Source: Streptomyces sp. SID12488 | Lineage (GTDB): Bacteria; Actinomycetota; Actinomycetes; Streptomycetales; Streptomycetaceae | Reading direction: 5' to 3' | DNA length: 64,000 nt | Assembly (NCBI RefSeq): GCF_010548275.1 | Contig: NZ_JAAGLT010000027.1 | Coordinates: forward strand, 62,001-126,000 | In this document: positions 33,971 to 42,174 of the stretch, piece after piece | Layout of the letters: each line of letters starts with the position of its first letter | Position numbering within the stretch: the first letter of the stretch is position 1 | Notes under the pieces: model-generated | The model's database searches: none | The model's input: the letters and a program-made list of their open reading frames with translations, nothing else | What the model was told of the DNA's origin: nothing | Position numbers and translations under genes: made by a program

Positions 33971-34438
33971 ATGACGAACGACGCGCTCCGACTGGAGCGG
34001 ATCAGCTCCGACAACTTCGACGCGGCCGTCGCCGTACGGGTCCGCCCGGACCAGGAACACGCGGTCGACCCGGTCATGAAGTCCCTGGCCGAGGCGTACA
34101 TCCATCCGCGCACCGCCTGGCCCCGGCTGATCCTCGACGGTGAGCGGCCCGTCGGCTTCCTCATGGCCTTCTTCGACATCGCCTGGGGCGGCACGGGCGC
34201 CGACCTGCGCTCGGGCCTGTGGCGCCTGAACATCGCGGCCGACGAACAGGGCAAGGGCTACGGCCGCTTCGCCGTCGAGTCCGTCGCCGCCGAGATCCGC
34301 CGCCGCGGGGGCACCGACCTCTACGTCACCTGGCACCCCGGCCCGACCGGCCCCGAGCCCTTCTACCTGGGCCTCGGCTTCAGCCCCACCGGGGAGACCA
34401 GCGGAGGCCAGACGGTCGGAGTGCTGAAACTCACCTAG
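33971..34438 (+). CDS. GNAT family N-acetyltransferase
   Basis: A 155-residue single GNAT domain: LRLERISSDNFDAAVAV (N-terminal strand), ERPVGFLMAFFDIAWG, WRLNIAADEQGKGYGRFAVE (acetyl-CoA loop), and a C-terminal FYLGLGFSPTGE. The Q-G-K-G-Y-G motif predicts acetyl-CoA binding; the N-terminus resembles spermidine/diamine acetyltransferases, but the substrate is not assigned. ATG 33971 is chosen as the domain start. The stop is followed by the repeat-rich gap. Confidence 0.82.
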   Translation: MTNDALRLERISSDNFDAAVAVRVRPDQEHAVDPVMKSLAEAYIHPRTAWPRLILDGERPVGFLMAFFDIAWGGTGADLRSGLWRLNIAADEQGKGYGRFAVESVAAEIRRRGGTDLYVTWHPGPTGPEPFYLGLGFSPTGETSGGQTVGVLKLT

Positions 34439-34671
34439 TCGATCAACGCGACCTTTTCGTGTACGAACGTGAATGCCGGGACTCGCTCCGGGATCCGGGC
34501 GCCGGGCCCCGGGCCGAACCGAGCATTCGGTAGGTGACGGCGCGGGGATGACTTCGGGGGATGACTTCGGTGGGATTCGAACCGCTCGCCGAGAAATTCA
34601 TTCCCGGAGCCGTTCCGCGGTTCTTTTTCCCGCCCGCCCGGAAATTCACGATCGTTCATCCGCCACCCGGC
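34439..34671. other. Intergenic region with no supported gene
   Basis: Contains a GGGATTCGAACC string resembling a reversed tRNA T-arm, but the flanking bases cannot form the T stem. Short direct repeats occur (GATGACTTCGG twice at 34550-34570). No promoter or gene is convincing. Confidence 0.4.
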
Positions 34672-34831
34672 CAATGACCGGTCACTGGGTGACCGGGCAC
34701 TGGGTGACCGGGCACTGGGTGACCGGGCACTGGGTGACCGGGCACTGGGTGACCGGGCACTGGGTGACCGGGCACTGGGTGACCGGGCACTGGGTGACCG
34801 GGCACTGGGTGACCGGGCAATGACCGGTCAC
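34672..34831. repeat. Minisatellite: nine 15-bp units flanked by direct repeats
   Basis: Nine identical, adjacent copies of CACTGGGTGACCGGG (34683-34817) are bracketed by two copies of CAATGACCGGTCAC (34672-34685 and 34818-34831). The unit is one codon-multiple long, so every frame stays open: the forward frame spells TGHWV repeats and the reverse frame PGHPV repeats. Such exact tandem identity indicates recent expansion. The array lies between a GNAT gene and the arfB stop. Confidence 0.95.
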
Positions 34832-34870
34832 CGGACAGGCCCTGACCCCGCCCGAGCCCCAACCCCAGCT

Positions 34871-35299
34871 CTAACCCCAGTCCCGTCCCGTACGGCCCCG
34901 CTTCACATCCGCGCGTGCCTTCTTCTGCCGCAGCCGGCGTTCGTTGATTCCGCGCGGGATACGGGTGGGGGTGCGGGGCTTGGGCGGAGGCGCGGTGGCC
35001 TCGGCAAGGAGGGCGGCCAGGCGTACGGCCGCCGTCTCGCGGTTGCGCCACTGCGAGCGGTGCTCGGAGGAGCGGACGGTGACGACTCCGTCGACGAGCC
35101 GGCCGGCGAGACGCTCCAGCGCGCGCTGCTTCCAGACTTCGGGCAGCACCTCGGTGTTCGCGAGGTCGAGGCTCAGCTCCACCTTCGAGTCACTGGTGTT
35201 GACGTGCTGCCCGCCCGGACCGCCGGACCGCGAGAAACGCCACATGAGCTCGGCCTCGGGGAGCGAGACGGAGCCGCGGATGAGGTAGGGACCGGACAT
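34871..35299 (-). CDS. arfB: Alternative ribosome-rescue factor ArfB (YaeJ-type peptidyl-tRNA hydrolase)
   Basis: A 142-residue class I release-factor-like protein. The catalytic GGQ sits in SRSGGPGGQHVNTSDSKVEL (about 27-46), and the Lys/Arg-rich C-terminal tail (GINERRLRQKKARADVKRGR) enters the empty mRNA channel of stalled ribosomes. No stop-codon recognition domain is present, as expected. ATG 35299 is preferred over 35308 on the family start. It is divergent from terD. Confidence 0.93.
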   Translation of the reverse strand: MSGPYLIRGSVSLPEAELMWRFSRSGGPGGQHVNTSDSKVELSLDLANTEVLPEVWKQRALERLAGRLVDGVVTVRSSEHRSQWRNRETAAVRLAALLAEATAPPPKPRTPTRIPRGINERRLRQKKARADVKRGRTGRDWG

Positions 35300-35498
35300 G
35301 CCCACCATGGTCGCGCGGCTGTCCGGTCCACGTCACCCCGTTTTCGCTACGACAGCCGTCACGGAAGGTAAAGAAAGTAAAGACACGGAACCTTCGGGTC
35401 CCCCGTCGGCGTTCATGGGAGTGACGGTAGCTTCGTCCCGTACAGGACACCGCACCGCTCCGCACGCACGTACGTCAACGAGGGAAGGACTCCCAACA

Positions 35499-36074
35499 AT
35501 GGCTGTAAGCCTGTCCAAGGGTGGCAACGTCTCGCTCACCAAGGAGGCTCCGGGCCTGACCGCCGTCACCGTGGGCCTCGGCTGGGACGTCCGCAGCACG
35601 ACCGGCACGGAATTCGACCTCGACGCCTCGGCGATCGCGGTCAACGGAGAGGGCAAGGTCTACTCGGAGGCCCACTTCATCTTCTTCAACAACAAGCAGA
35701 CCCCGGACAGCACGATCGTCCACACCGGCGACAACCGCACGGGTGAGGGCGCGGGCGACGACGAGGCGATCAAGGTCAACCTCGCCGGCCTCCCGGCCGA
35801 CATCGACAAGATCGTCTTCCCGGTCTCGATCTACGACGCGGAGACCCGCTCGCAGAACTTCGGCCAGGTCCGCAACGCCTACATCCGCATCCTGAACGAG
35901 ACCGGCGGCGCCGAGATCGCCCGCTACGACCTCTCGGAGGACGCGGCGACGGAGACGGCCATGGTCTTCGGCGAGCTGTACCGCAACGGCGCCGAGTGGA
36001 AGTTCCGCGCCGTCGGCCAGGGCTACGCCTCCGGCCTTACGGGCATCGCCAAGGACTTCGGCGTCAACGTCTGA
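35499..36074 (+). CDS. terD: TerD family tellurium-resistance/calcium-binding protein
   Basis: A 191-residue TerD domain: AVSLSKGGNVSLTKEAPGLT, GLGWDVRSTTGTEFDLDASA, HFIFFNNKQTPDS and HTGDNRTGEGAGDDEAIKVN. Asp-rich loops match the calcium-binding TerD core. It lies in the same neighbourhood as S. coelicolor SCO4277. ATG 35499 follows GGGAAGGA, well spaced. Role: stress or calcium-linked, not settled. A perfect hairpin terminates the gene. Confidence 0.94.
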   Translation: MAVSLSKGGNVSLTKEAPGLTAVTVGLGWDVRSTTGTEFDLDASAIAVNGEGKVYSEAHFIFFNNKQTPDSTIVHTGDNRTGEGAGDDEAIKVNLAGLPADIDKIVFPVSIYDAETRSQNFGQVRNAYIRILNETGGAEIARYDLSEDAATETAMVFGELYRNGAEWKFRAVGQGYASGLTGIAKDFGVNV

Positions 36075-36102
36075 TTCGACGAACGAGCCGCACAAGGCGG
36101 CT

Positions 36103-36153
36103 GAAAAGCCCCCGGCCGAGCGCGAGTTGTTGGCGTTGGGACCGGGGGCTTTC
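36103..36153 (+). terminator. Terminator of terD
   Basis: GAAAAGCCCCCGG and CCGGGGGCTTTC pair across a 26-nt loop and end in CTTTC, 28 bp beyond the stop. Confidence 0.75.
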
Positions 36154-36625
36154 GCGTGCCCGCACACCTCCGCACGGCGCTGGCACATTGCCCGCCCAAC
36201 TCCCGCGCATAGGGATATCCCCAGGCTTCCGAAAGACTCCTGGAAACTTCAAGAACGGGCCCTCTACGCTCCGAACCCTCAAGCCCCCGAACGGCAAACG
36301 CCCACGCGAGCGCTTACGAGAGACGGAGACACGTCACCCATGCCGTCCTTGTCGGACGAGCACTGTCCCCCCAGGAACCAGCCCCGGCAGTGCTCCCCCC
36401 ACCGTCCTGATGGACAACCAGGCCCTCGACGAGTTCCTCGCCGCCGCCGTCGGCGAGTACCAGCTCTTCACCCCGACCGGCACGGATAGGCCCACCGCAC
36501 GAACGCGACGTCTTCCACCACGCCATGGCCGCCTGGTCCCCGCCCCCGACTGCCGCCCCGGACAAGGCGTGCACCGAACTCCCCCTGCGCATCCGCACAC
36601 GAACCAAGGTCGGGGTACACCCACG
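36154..36625 (+). other. Region with possible gene debris
   Basis: No intact gene. A coding-like stretch at 36409-36486 would read MDNQALDEFLAAAVGEYQLF before losing the frame near 36486, and a second frame gives HERDVFHHAMAAWSPPP. GC skew and codon look are Streptomyces-like, so this could be a decayed short gene broken by a frameshift. Nothing in it is recognised. Confidence 0.3.
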
Positions 36626-37534
36626 ATGACGACGCACAACACCCGTCACAACACCCGTCACGGCACCAGTCACAACGGCAGTTCCAACGGCAGTTCAAAC
36701 AGCGGCAGCAACCTCGCCGACGACGCGATCCGCGCCCTGTGGGAGACCATGGCCCGCGGCTGGGAGGCGGGCGACGCCACCCTGTTCGCCGCGAGCTTCG
36801 CGACGGACTGCGACTTCACGACCGTACGCGGCGACAAGCCGCCGGGCCGCGCGGGCATCCAGGCCGACCACGACCGCCTCTTCCGCACCCAGTACGCCGA
36901 CACCCGGCTCGACGCCCGGGTGACAGCCGTACGACACCTGCGCCCGGGCCTCGCCACGGTCGACGCGGAGTCCACGGTCCGCGCCGCCGACGGTACGACC
37001 CTGGCCTCGGCCCACGCCCTGGCCGTCGTCGAGCGGACGGGCACGCACGACGGCCCGGACCTCTGGCAGATCGTCGCCCTCCACAACATGATCCCGGCAA
37101 CCGCACCCGCCGTGTCAGCCACGCCCGAGCCCGAGAAGGCCGACACCGAGACCGGCCGCCCGAAGCTGCGGCACCTCGCCGTCGTGGCCCGGGACCCGGA
37201 AGGGCTGGCCGAGTTCTACAGCTCCGTCTTCTCGATGGAGCTGTACCACCGCGACCCCGACGGCAGTTGCTTCCTCTCCGACGGCTACCTCTCCCTCGCC
37301 CTCATCAAGCACCGGCTCGACGGCGACACCCCGCTCGGCATGAACCACTTCGGCTTCCACATCGCCGATACGGCGGCCACCTCGGCGGCGCTGATCGAGA
37401 AGGGCGCGGACAAGCCGGCGGAGCGCTTCACCGACCGCCCCTTCGCCGAGTACCGCGCGATGGATCCGGAGGGCAACTCGTTCGACCTCTCGGAACACGG
37501 GTTCGGCGGACCCCGGCCGGCCACGGAGTCCTGA
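36626..37534 (+). CDS. Two-domain protein: SnoaL-like (SgcJ/EcaC) plus glyoxalase/VOC
   Basis: A 302-residue fusion. After a His/Ser/Asn-rich start (repeats of HNTRH), residues about 30-150 form a SnoaL/DUF4440-type alpha+beta barrel (IRALWETMARGWEAGDATLF, ATVDAESTVRAADGTTLAS). Residues about 170-295 form a VOC domain (LRHLAVVARDPEGLAEFYSS, MNHFGFHIADTAATSAAL, YRAMDPEGNSFDLSEHG). Both are common in metal-dependent lyases and polyketide-tailoring enzymes, but the reaction is unknown. ATG 36626 is the only start giving the intact first domain; the RBS is weak. Confidence 0.82.
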   Translation: MTTHNTRHNTRHGTSHNGSSNGSSNSGSNLADDAIRALWETMARGWEAGDATLFAASFATDCDFTTVRGDKPPGRAGIQADHDRLFRTQYADTRLDARVTAVRHLRPGLATVDAESTVRAADGTTLASAHALAVVERTGTHDGPDLWQIVALHNMIPATAPAVSATPEPEKADTETGRPKLRHLAVVARDPEGLAEFYSSVFSMELYHRDPDGSCFLSDGYLSLALIKHRLDGDTPLGMNHFGFHIADTAATSAALIEKGADKPAERFTDRPFAEYRAMDPEGNSFDLSEHGFGGPRPATES

Positions 37535-37618
37535 GTACCCGCGGGTGCGTACCCGCGCTTCGCACCCGTGCGGAGACAGGTTCACGGGCGTCGATCCCGC
37601 CATGACACCATCACCACC

Positions 37619-38119
37619 GTGCTCGATATCGGTTACGCCCTCTCCAACCGCTTCCCGGACCCCCCGCAGACCGACTACCGCCGCGCGGACGTCCACGCAC
37701 TCCGCCACGACCTGTTCTGCGGAGACGTCTACCTCGCCGACACCAAGGCGGACCGGGAACTGTCCACAGCCTGGGGATGGGTGCCGGTACTCGACTTCGC
37801 GTGGGCGCTGTGCGACATCGTGGAGCAGCTGGACCAGGATCCCGCGGGCTCCCGCGCCTCCCGCCCCCAGTACGCGGAACTGGACTTCACCGAGTCCACC
37901 GACCGCATGCTGTTCAAGCGCCGCTTCGGGTGGGTGGACATCGAGTCCGACTGGATGCCGGCGGAGGAGCCCCCACTCAACTTCTCCCACACTGAACTCC
38001 GCAAGGAGTCACGGGACTTCCTGCACGACGTACTGGCCGACCTGATCGACCTGCACGACGCGCTCGGCGAGAACCCGGCGATCTGGACACTCCAGGCCCG
38101 CTTCCCGAGGGTCACGTGA
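37619..38119 (+). CDS. Conserved Streptomyces hypothetical protein
   Basis: A 166-residue acidic protein from GTG 37619: VLDIGYALSNRFPDPPQTDY, HALRHDLFCGDVYLADTKAD, FAWALCDIVEQLDQDP, RMLFKRRFGWVDIESDWMP and HDVLADLIDLHDALGENPAI. No domain is recognised; the many Trp/Phe and Asp residues suggest a compact soluble protein. Upstream ATG 37568 would add 17 unrelated residues. Single gene, followed by a tetranucleotide repeat. Confidence 0.75.
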   Translation: MLDIGYALSNRFPDPPQTDYRRADVHALRHDLFCGDVYLADTKADRELSTAWGWVPVLDFAWALCDIVEQLDQDPAGSRASRPQYAELDFTESTDRMLFKRRFGWVDIESDWMPAEEPPLNFSHTELRKESRDFLHDVLADLIDLHDALGENPAIWTLQARFPRVT

Positions 38120-38175
38120 CCTGACCTGGGCGCCGACCCGGGCTGACGAAGCAGTGCAGGGCTGGTGGCCGGACG

Positions 38176-38207
38176 GGCAGGCAGGCAGGCAGGCAGGCAG
38201 GCAGGCA
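38176..38207. repeat. GGCA microsatellite (8 units)
   Basis: Eight perfect tandem GGCA tetranucleotides end 2 bp before the stop of the leftward pentapeptide-repeat gene. A slippage hotspot in noncoding DNA. Confidence 0.95.
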
Positions 38208-38209
38208 AA

Positions 38210-38935
38210 CTACCCAACCCCCTCCACCCGCACCCCCAGCTCCGTCGCGAACACCGCCGCCAGATCAAGCAACTGCACCGGACTGATCACCGCCCCCGCC
38301 AACCGGTCCACCCCCCGCGCGAACCCCAGCTCCGCAGCCCGCCGGAAATCCACATCGCTCAGCCGCGCAGCACTGAAGTCCGCCCCCTTCAGCACACAGT
38401 CCACAAACTCCACCCGCTCCAGCACCGCACCCCCGAAGTCCGGCTCCACCAGCACGCACCCCTCGAAGACGACATCCTTCAGCTTCGCCTTGCGCAGGTT
38501 CAGATAGTCGATCTTCCCGCCCCGCACCAGCACCCAATCCAGCACGGCCCCGTGCAACTGCACCCCGCCCAGCCGGGCGTCGACCAGCTCCACATCACGC
38601 AGCGTCGACTCGGCGAGGTTGGTGCCGACCCCCCGTATCCCCGTGAGGACCGAGTCGAGCAGCCGGGCGTGGTGCAGCCGTGTCTCGTCCAGCGCGCACC
38701 CCGTCAGCGCGCAGTCCATGAAACGGGCACCCCCGCCGTCCTGCCCGGCGAAGTCGGACTCCCGGAACTCCAGCCCGTCGTAGTCCCCGTCCGCCTCCAA
38801 CTGCCCGCCCCCGAACGGCTCCAGCACCGGCAACCGCACCTCGGGCCGCCGCGCCCCCTTCACCCCGGCCCGGGAACCCGTCGTACCACCCACTCCACCC
38901 GCTCCGCCCACGCCATCCACCACTCGCCTCGCCAT
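38210..38935 (-). CDS. Pentapeptide-repeat protein
   Basis: 241 residues from ATG 38935. A Gly/Val-rich start is followed by A(D/N)LXX-type repeats from about 65 to 220 (FRESDFAGQDGGGARFMDCA, LTGCALDETRLHHARLLDS, VFEGCVLVEPDFGGAVLERV, LKGADFSAARLSDVDFRRA). The repeats form a right-handed quadrilateral beta-helix. Functions in this family range from gyrase protection to unknown; there is no resistance context here. Confidence 0.9.
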   Translation of the reverse strand: MARRVVDGVGGAGGVGGTTGSRAGVKGARRPEVRLPVLEPFGGGQLEADGDYDGLEFRESDFAGQDGGGARFMDCALTGCALDETRLHHARLLDSVLTGIRGVGTNLAESTLRDVELVDARLGGVQLHGAVLDWVLVRGGKIDYLNLRKAKLKDVVFEGCVLVEPDFGGAVLERVEFVDCVLKGADFSAARLSDVDFRRAAELGFARGVDRLAGAVISPVQLLDLAAVFATELGVRVEGVG

Positions 38936-39102
38936 GCCCCCATCCTGCACCCCGCCACTGACAATCCCCCTGACCTGCACAAACCCGTCTCCCCCACACC
39001 CATGTCACATTCCGACCCCCTCGATCGGTCGTACCGGCAGAAAACACCGGCAGAAAGCACCGCCGGAAAGCAGTAAGCGCCGACCGCAGGGAGACCCCAG
39101 AC

Positions 39103-40377
39103 ATGCACCCGGTCCGTACTCACACCCGCACCCGCACCCCGCTCACCACCCTCACCGTCATCGGCGGCGGCTTCGCCGGTCTCACCGCCGCCATCGCCGC
39201 CGCCGAGGCGGGCGCCAAGGTCACCGTGCACGAGGCCCATCACACCCTCGGCGGCCGTGGCCGCACCGCCGAGGAGCCTTACCGTACGAACGAGGGCCCG
39301 CACGCCCTCTACAGCGGCGGCCCGCACTGGACCTGGCTCACCCGACGCGACCTGATCGGCCCCCTCGCCCCACTCCCGCCCCTCGAAGCCGCCCGTTTCC
39401 ACTTCCGCCACCAGGGCGCCCTGCGCCGCACCCCGCCCCTCGCGATGCTCAAACTGCTTCGCCACAGCGCCCAACAGGCTCCCGTGGACGTCGACTTCAT
39501 GACCTGGGCCACCGAGCAGGCGGGCGAGAAGGGCGCGCGGGCCGCCGCGCACTACTCCGCCGTCGCCCTCTTCCACCACGACCCGGGCACCCTGTCCGCG
39601 GCCTTCGTACAGGAGCGGCTGCGCCGCGCCGCCGCCCTCCCGCCCGAGGCCCACTACCCGCGCGGCGGCTGGGCCAGCGTCATCGACCGGATGGCCGCCC
39701 GCGCCTGGAACCTGGGCGTACGGGTGGAGACCCTGTCCCGCGTCGACACGCTCCCCGAGGACACACCCGTCATCGTCGCCACCTCCCTCGACGCCGCCCG
39801 GCACCTCCTGCGCGACGACACCCTCACCTGGCCCGGCGCCCGCACGGTCCTCCTGGACCTTGCCGTACGCACCCGGCGCGGCGACCCCTTCGTCGTCTCC
39901 GACCTGGACGCACCCGGCTGGCTGGAACGCTTCACCGCACAGGACCGCACCCTCGCACCGGCCGGAGAGCAGCTCCTCCAGGGCCAGTTCCCGATCGCAC
40001 CGCACGCCTCCCGCGCCGAGGGCATCGCCCGCGCAGAACAAGTGCTCGACCTGGCCTTCGACGGCTGGCGCGACCGCGTCACCTGGCGCCGCGAGGCCAC
40101 CGCGAACGGCCGCACCGGCGCGGTCGACCTCCCGGGTACGAGCTGGCGCGACCGGCCCGCGATCGAACGCGGCGACGGTGTCTACCTCGCGGGCGACCAG
40201 GTGGCCGCCCCAGGCGTCCTCGCGGAGGTCTCGTTCAACAGCGCGCTGACCGCCGTGTCACTGGCACTGGACACCCGACGAAACCGTGGCCGTCACGACC
40301 CCCGCGGCCCCCACGACCCCCTCGACCCCCTCGACCCCCACAATGCCCACAACCCCCTTGACCTCAAGCAAGCCTGA
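39103..40377 (+). CDS. FAD-dependent oxidoreductase (phytoene-desaturase/amine-oxidase-like)
   Basis: A 424-residue flavoprotein. The Rossmann dinucleotide motif TVIGGGFAGLTAAIAAAEAG and the LGGRGRTAEE motif are typical of phytoene dehydrogenase/amine-oxidase-like proteins. A C-terminal RGDGVYLAGDQVAAPGVLAE FAD-binding segment follows. The C-terminal 25 residues are Pro/Asp/His-rich short repeats (PLDPLDPHNAHNPLD). The substrate is unknown. It overlaps no neighbour and precedes a zinc-type reductase gene by 54 bp, possibly in one unit. Confidence 0.87.
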   Translation: MHPVRTHTRTRTPLTTLTVIGGGFAGLTAAIAAAEAGAKVTVHEAHHTLGGRGRTAEEPYRTNEGPHALYSGGPHWTWLTRRDLIGPLAPLPPLEAARFHFRHQGALRRTPPLAMLKLLRHSAQQAPVDVDFMTWATEQAGEKGARAAAHYSAVALFHHDPGTLSAAFVQERLRRAAALPPEAHYPRGGWASVIDRMAARAWNLGVRVETLSRVDTLPEDTPVIVATSLDAARHLLRDDTLTWPGARTVLLDLAVRTRRGDPFVVSDLDAPGWLERFTAQDRTLAPAGEQLLQGQFPIAPHASRAEGIARAEQVLDLAFDGWRDRVTWRREATANGRTGAVDLPGTSWRDRPAIERGDGVYLAGDQVAAPGVLAEVSFNSALTAVSLALDTRRNRGRHDPRGPHDPLDPLDPHNAHNPLDLKQA

Positions 40378-40431
40378 GGTTGAAGAGTGGCAGCAGCCCG
40401 CACGCAAAGCCACACACCTGGGGGACACCTC

Positions 40432-41412
40432 ATGCACGCCATCCGCCTGCACACCTTCGGCCCCGCCGAGAACCTCACCTACGAACAGGTCGAAGACCCG
40501 GCACCCGGCCCGGGCCAGGTCCGTATCGCCGTCGCCGCAGCCGGCGTACACCTCCTGGACACAGCCCTCCGCGAGGGCATCCAGGGCCCGGCACCCACGC
40601 CCACCCCGCTGCCGACCGTCCCCGGCCGCGAGGTCGCCGGCACCGTCGACGCCCTCGGCGAGGGCACCCCGCACCTGTGGCTCGGCAAGCGCGTCACCGC
40701 CCACCTCGGATTCCAACCCGGCGGATACGCCGAACTCGCCGTCACCGACATGGAACGCCTGCACGAGATCCCGGCCGGCCTCGACTTCGCCCAGGCCGTC
40801 GCGATGATCGGCACAGGGCGTACGGCGCTGGGAATCCTGCAGTTCACCGACCTCGGCCCCGACTCCGTGGCCGTCGTCCCGGCCGCCGCAGGCGGCATCG
40901 GCACCCTTCTCGTGCAGTACGCCCGGCACGCCGGCGCCACCGTGATCGGCCTGGCGGGCGGCCCGGCGAAGACGGCCCTCGTCGCGGCGAACGGCGCCGA
41001 TCTCGCCGTCGACTACACGGATCCCGCATGGCCGGAGAAGGTCCGCGCGTATCTCGGCGGGCGGCCCGCCACCGTCGTCTTCGACGGCGTGGGCGGCGAC
41101 ATCGCCCGCGAGGCCACAGCCCTCCTCTCCCCCACCGGACAACACCTCGTCTTCGGCTGGTCGGGCGAAGGCATCCACACCGGCGGCCCCCACCTCGTCG
41201 AGGGCGTCTCCGAACAGGTCCTCGGCCCGGCCATGCTGGCGAGAACAGGCGGCCCCGACCCCCTCCGCACCCTCGAACTCCGCGCCCTCACGGAAGCCGC
41301 CACCGGCCGCCTGACCCCGGCCGTCCACCGCTTCCCCCTCACCGAGGCAGCCACCGCCCACCGAGCCCTCGAAAACCGTGCCACGACGGGCAAGGTCGTA
41401 CTGGAACCATGA
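40432..41412 (+). CDS. Zinc-type alcohol dehydrogenase-like/quinone oxidoreductase
   Basis: A 326-residue MDR-family reductase: MHAIRLHTFGPAENLTYEQV, LPTVPGREVAGTVDALGEGT, NADPH-loop AAAGGIGTLLVQYARHAGAT, HRALENRATTGKVVLEP at the end. No structural-zinc cysteines are seen, so it is of the quinone-oxidoreductase (zinc-free) type. ATG 40432 is preferred: it follows GGGGGACACCTC and matches the family start. Likely NADPH-dependent enone or quinone reduction. Confidence 0.92.
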   Translation: MHAIRLHTFGPAENLTYEQVEDPAPGPGQVRIAVAAAGVHLLDTALREGIQGPAPTPTPLPTVPGREVAGTVDALGEGTPHLWLGKRVTAHLGFQPGGYAELAVTDMERLHEIPAGLDFAQAVAMIGTGRTALGILQFTDLGPDSVAVVPAAAGGIGTLLVQYARHAGATVIGLAGGPAKTALVAANGADLAVDYTDPAWPEKVRAYLGGRPATVVFDGVGGDIAREATALLSPTGQHLVFGWSGEGIHTGGPHLVEGVSEQVLGPAMLARTGGPDPLRTLELRALTEAATGRLTPAVHRFPLTEAATAHRALENRATTGKVVLEP

Positions 41413-41527
41413 CCAGCCACTCGCCCCTGCCGCCTCCCACCGCGTCCTCCGAAACCGCGCCACGCCCGGCAGCGGCAACGGGGACTGGAGCCGTAACCAG
41501 CCGCCCCCTGCACCACCAGCGCCCCAC

Positions 41528-41884
41528 CTACCGCTCAACCACCCGGTCCGCGACCCGAGCCAGCCGCGACGACCGCTCACCACCCCCGGCCGACTCCCGC
41601 CGATCCGCCGCCCGGTACGTGGCGTACATCCCTCGCACCCCCAGCCACCGCAACGGCTCCGGCTCCCACTTCCGCACCCGGTGCCCCACCCACGGCAGAT
41701 CGATCAGCTCGGTACGCCCCGCCTGCCCCGAGTCGAGCTGCACCAGATCCCGCAACGTCCGCGCCGCGAGATTGGCCGTGGCAACCCCGGAACCGACATA
41801 ACCGCCCGCCCACCCCAGCCCCGTCGACCGGTCCAGCGTCACCGTGGCACACCAGTCCCGCGGCACCTTCGGATTCCACCTTGC
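41528..41884 (-). pseudogene. C-terminal remnant of an FAD-dependent (DAO-type) oxidoreductase
   Basis: About 118 codons of the end of a DAO-family oxidoreductase remain. The frame runs ARWNPKVPRDWCATVTLDRS, GLGWAGGYVGSGVATANLAA, TELIDLPWVGHRVRKWEPEP. Homology stops at 41884, exactly where the transposon end begins. The FAD-binding N-terminal part is missing from the window, so the gene is dead. A GTG at 41866 opens the visible ORF but is not the original start. Confidence 0.75.
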
Positions 41885-41907
41885 TTTCGGGCGGGGTGCC
41901 CGGCCCT

Positions 41908-42114
41908 TCAGGGCCGGGGTGAAGGGTCGCTCCCGCGTAGCGGGGCAGGGATCGCGGAATCGCCGCCAGCGTGATTCGGCGTCTCACCCGACTCGGCGGC
42001 GCGGCGCACGACTGCGATCAGCCACGAGTTGAGGGAGCGGTCATCGGCAGTCGCGGCGGCCACGGCCATCTCGTGCACGTCATCGGGGAGGCGGAGGTTC
42101 ACATGCTTCGTCAT
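41908..42114 (-). CDS. Ribbon-helix-helix (Arc/HicB-like) DNA-binding protein
   Basis: A 68-residue protein: MTKHVNLRLPDDVHEMAVAA, DDRSLNSWLIAVVRRAAES. The strand-helix-helix pattern is that of MetJ/Arc/HicB antitoxin-type repressors; the tail GGDSAIPAPLRGSDPSPRP lies in the transposon end. It is divergent from tnpB by 60 bp, so it probably represses tnpB. Such RHH genes commonly accompany Streptomyces tnpB elements. Confidence 0.8.
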   Translation of the reverse strand: MTKHVNLRLPDDVHEMAVAAATADDRSLNSWLIAVVRRAAESGETPNHAGGDSAIPAPLRGSDPSPRP

Positions 42115-42174
42115 GGTCCCATTCTGACACCGGACCCAACTCGATGCTAAGATGGGACCATATCCAGGTTTCGC

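Noticed and set aside
34560..34640. tRNA-like T-arm (GGGATTCGAACC) on the minus strand
   Set aside because: Bases flanking TTCGAAT do not pair to form a T stem, and no acceptor or anticodon arm can be drawn.
34473..34823. Open frame spelling TGHWV repeats
   Set aside because: It is open only because the 15-bp array is a multiple of three; the reverse frame is open too. No RBS or domain.
34672..34831. CRISPR array
   Set aside because: Units are directly adjacent with no spacers and no cas genes are near.
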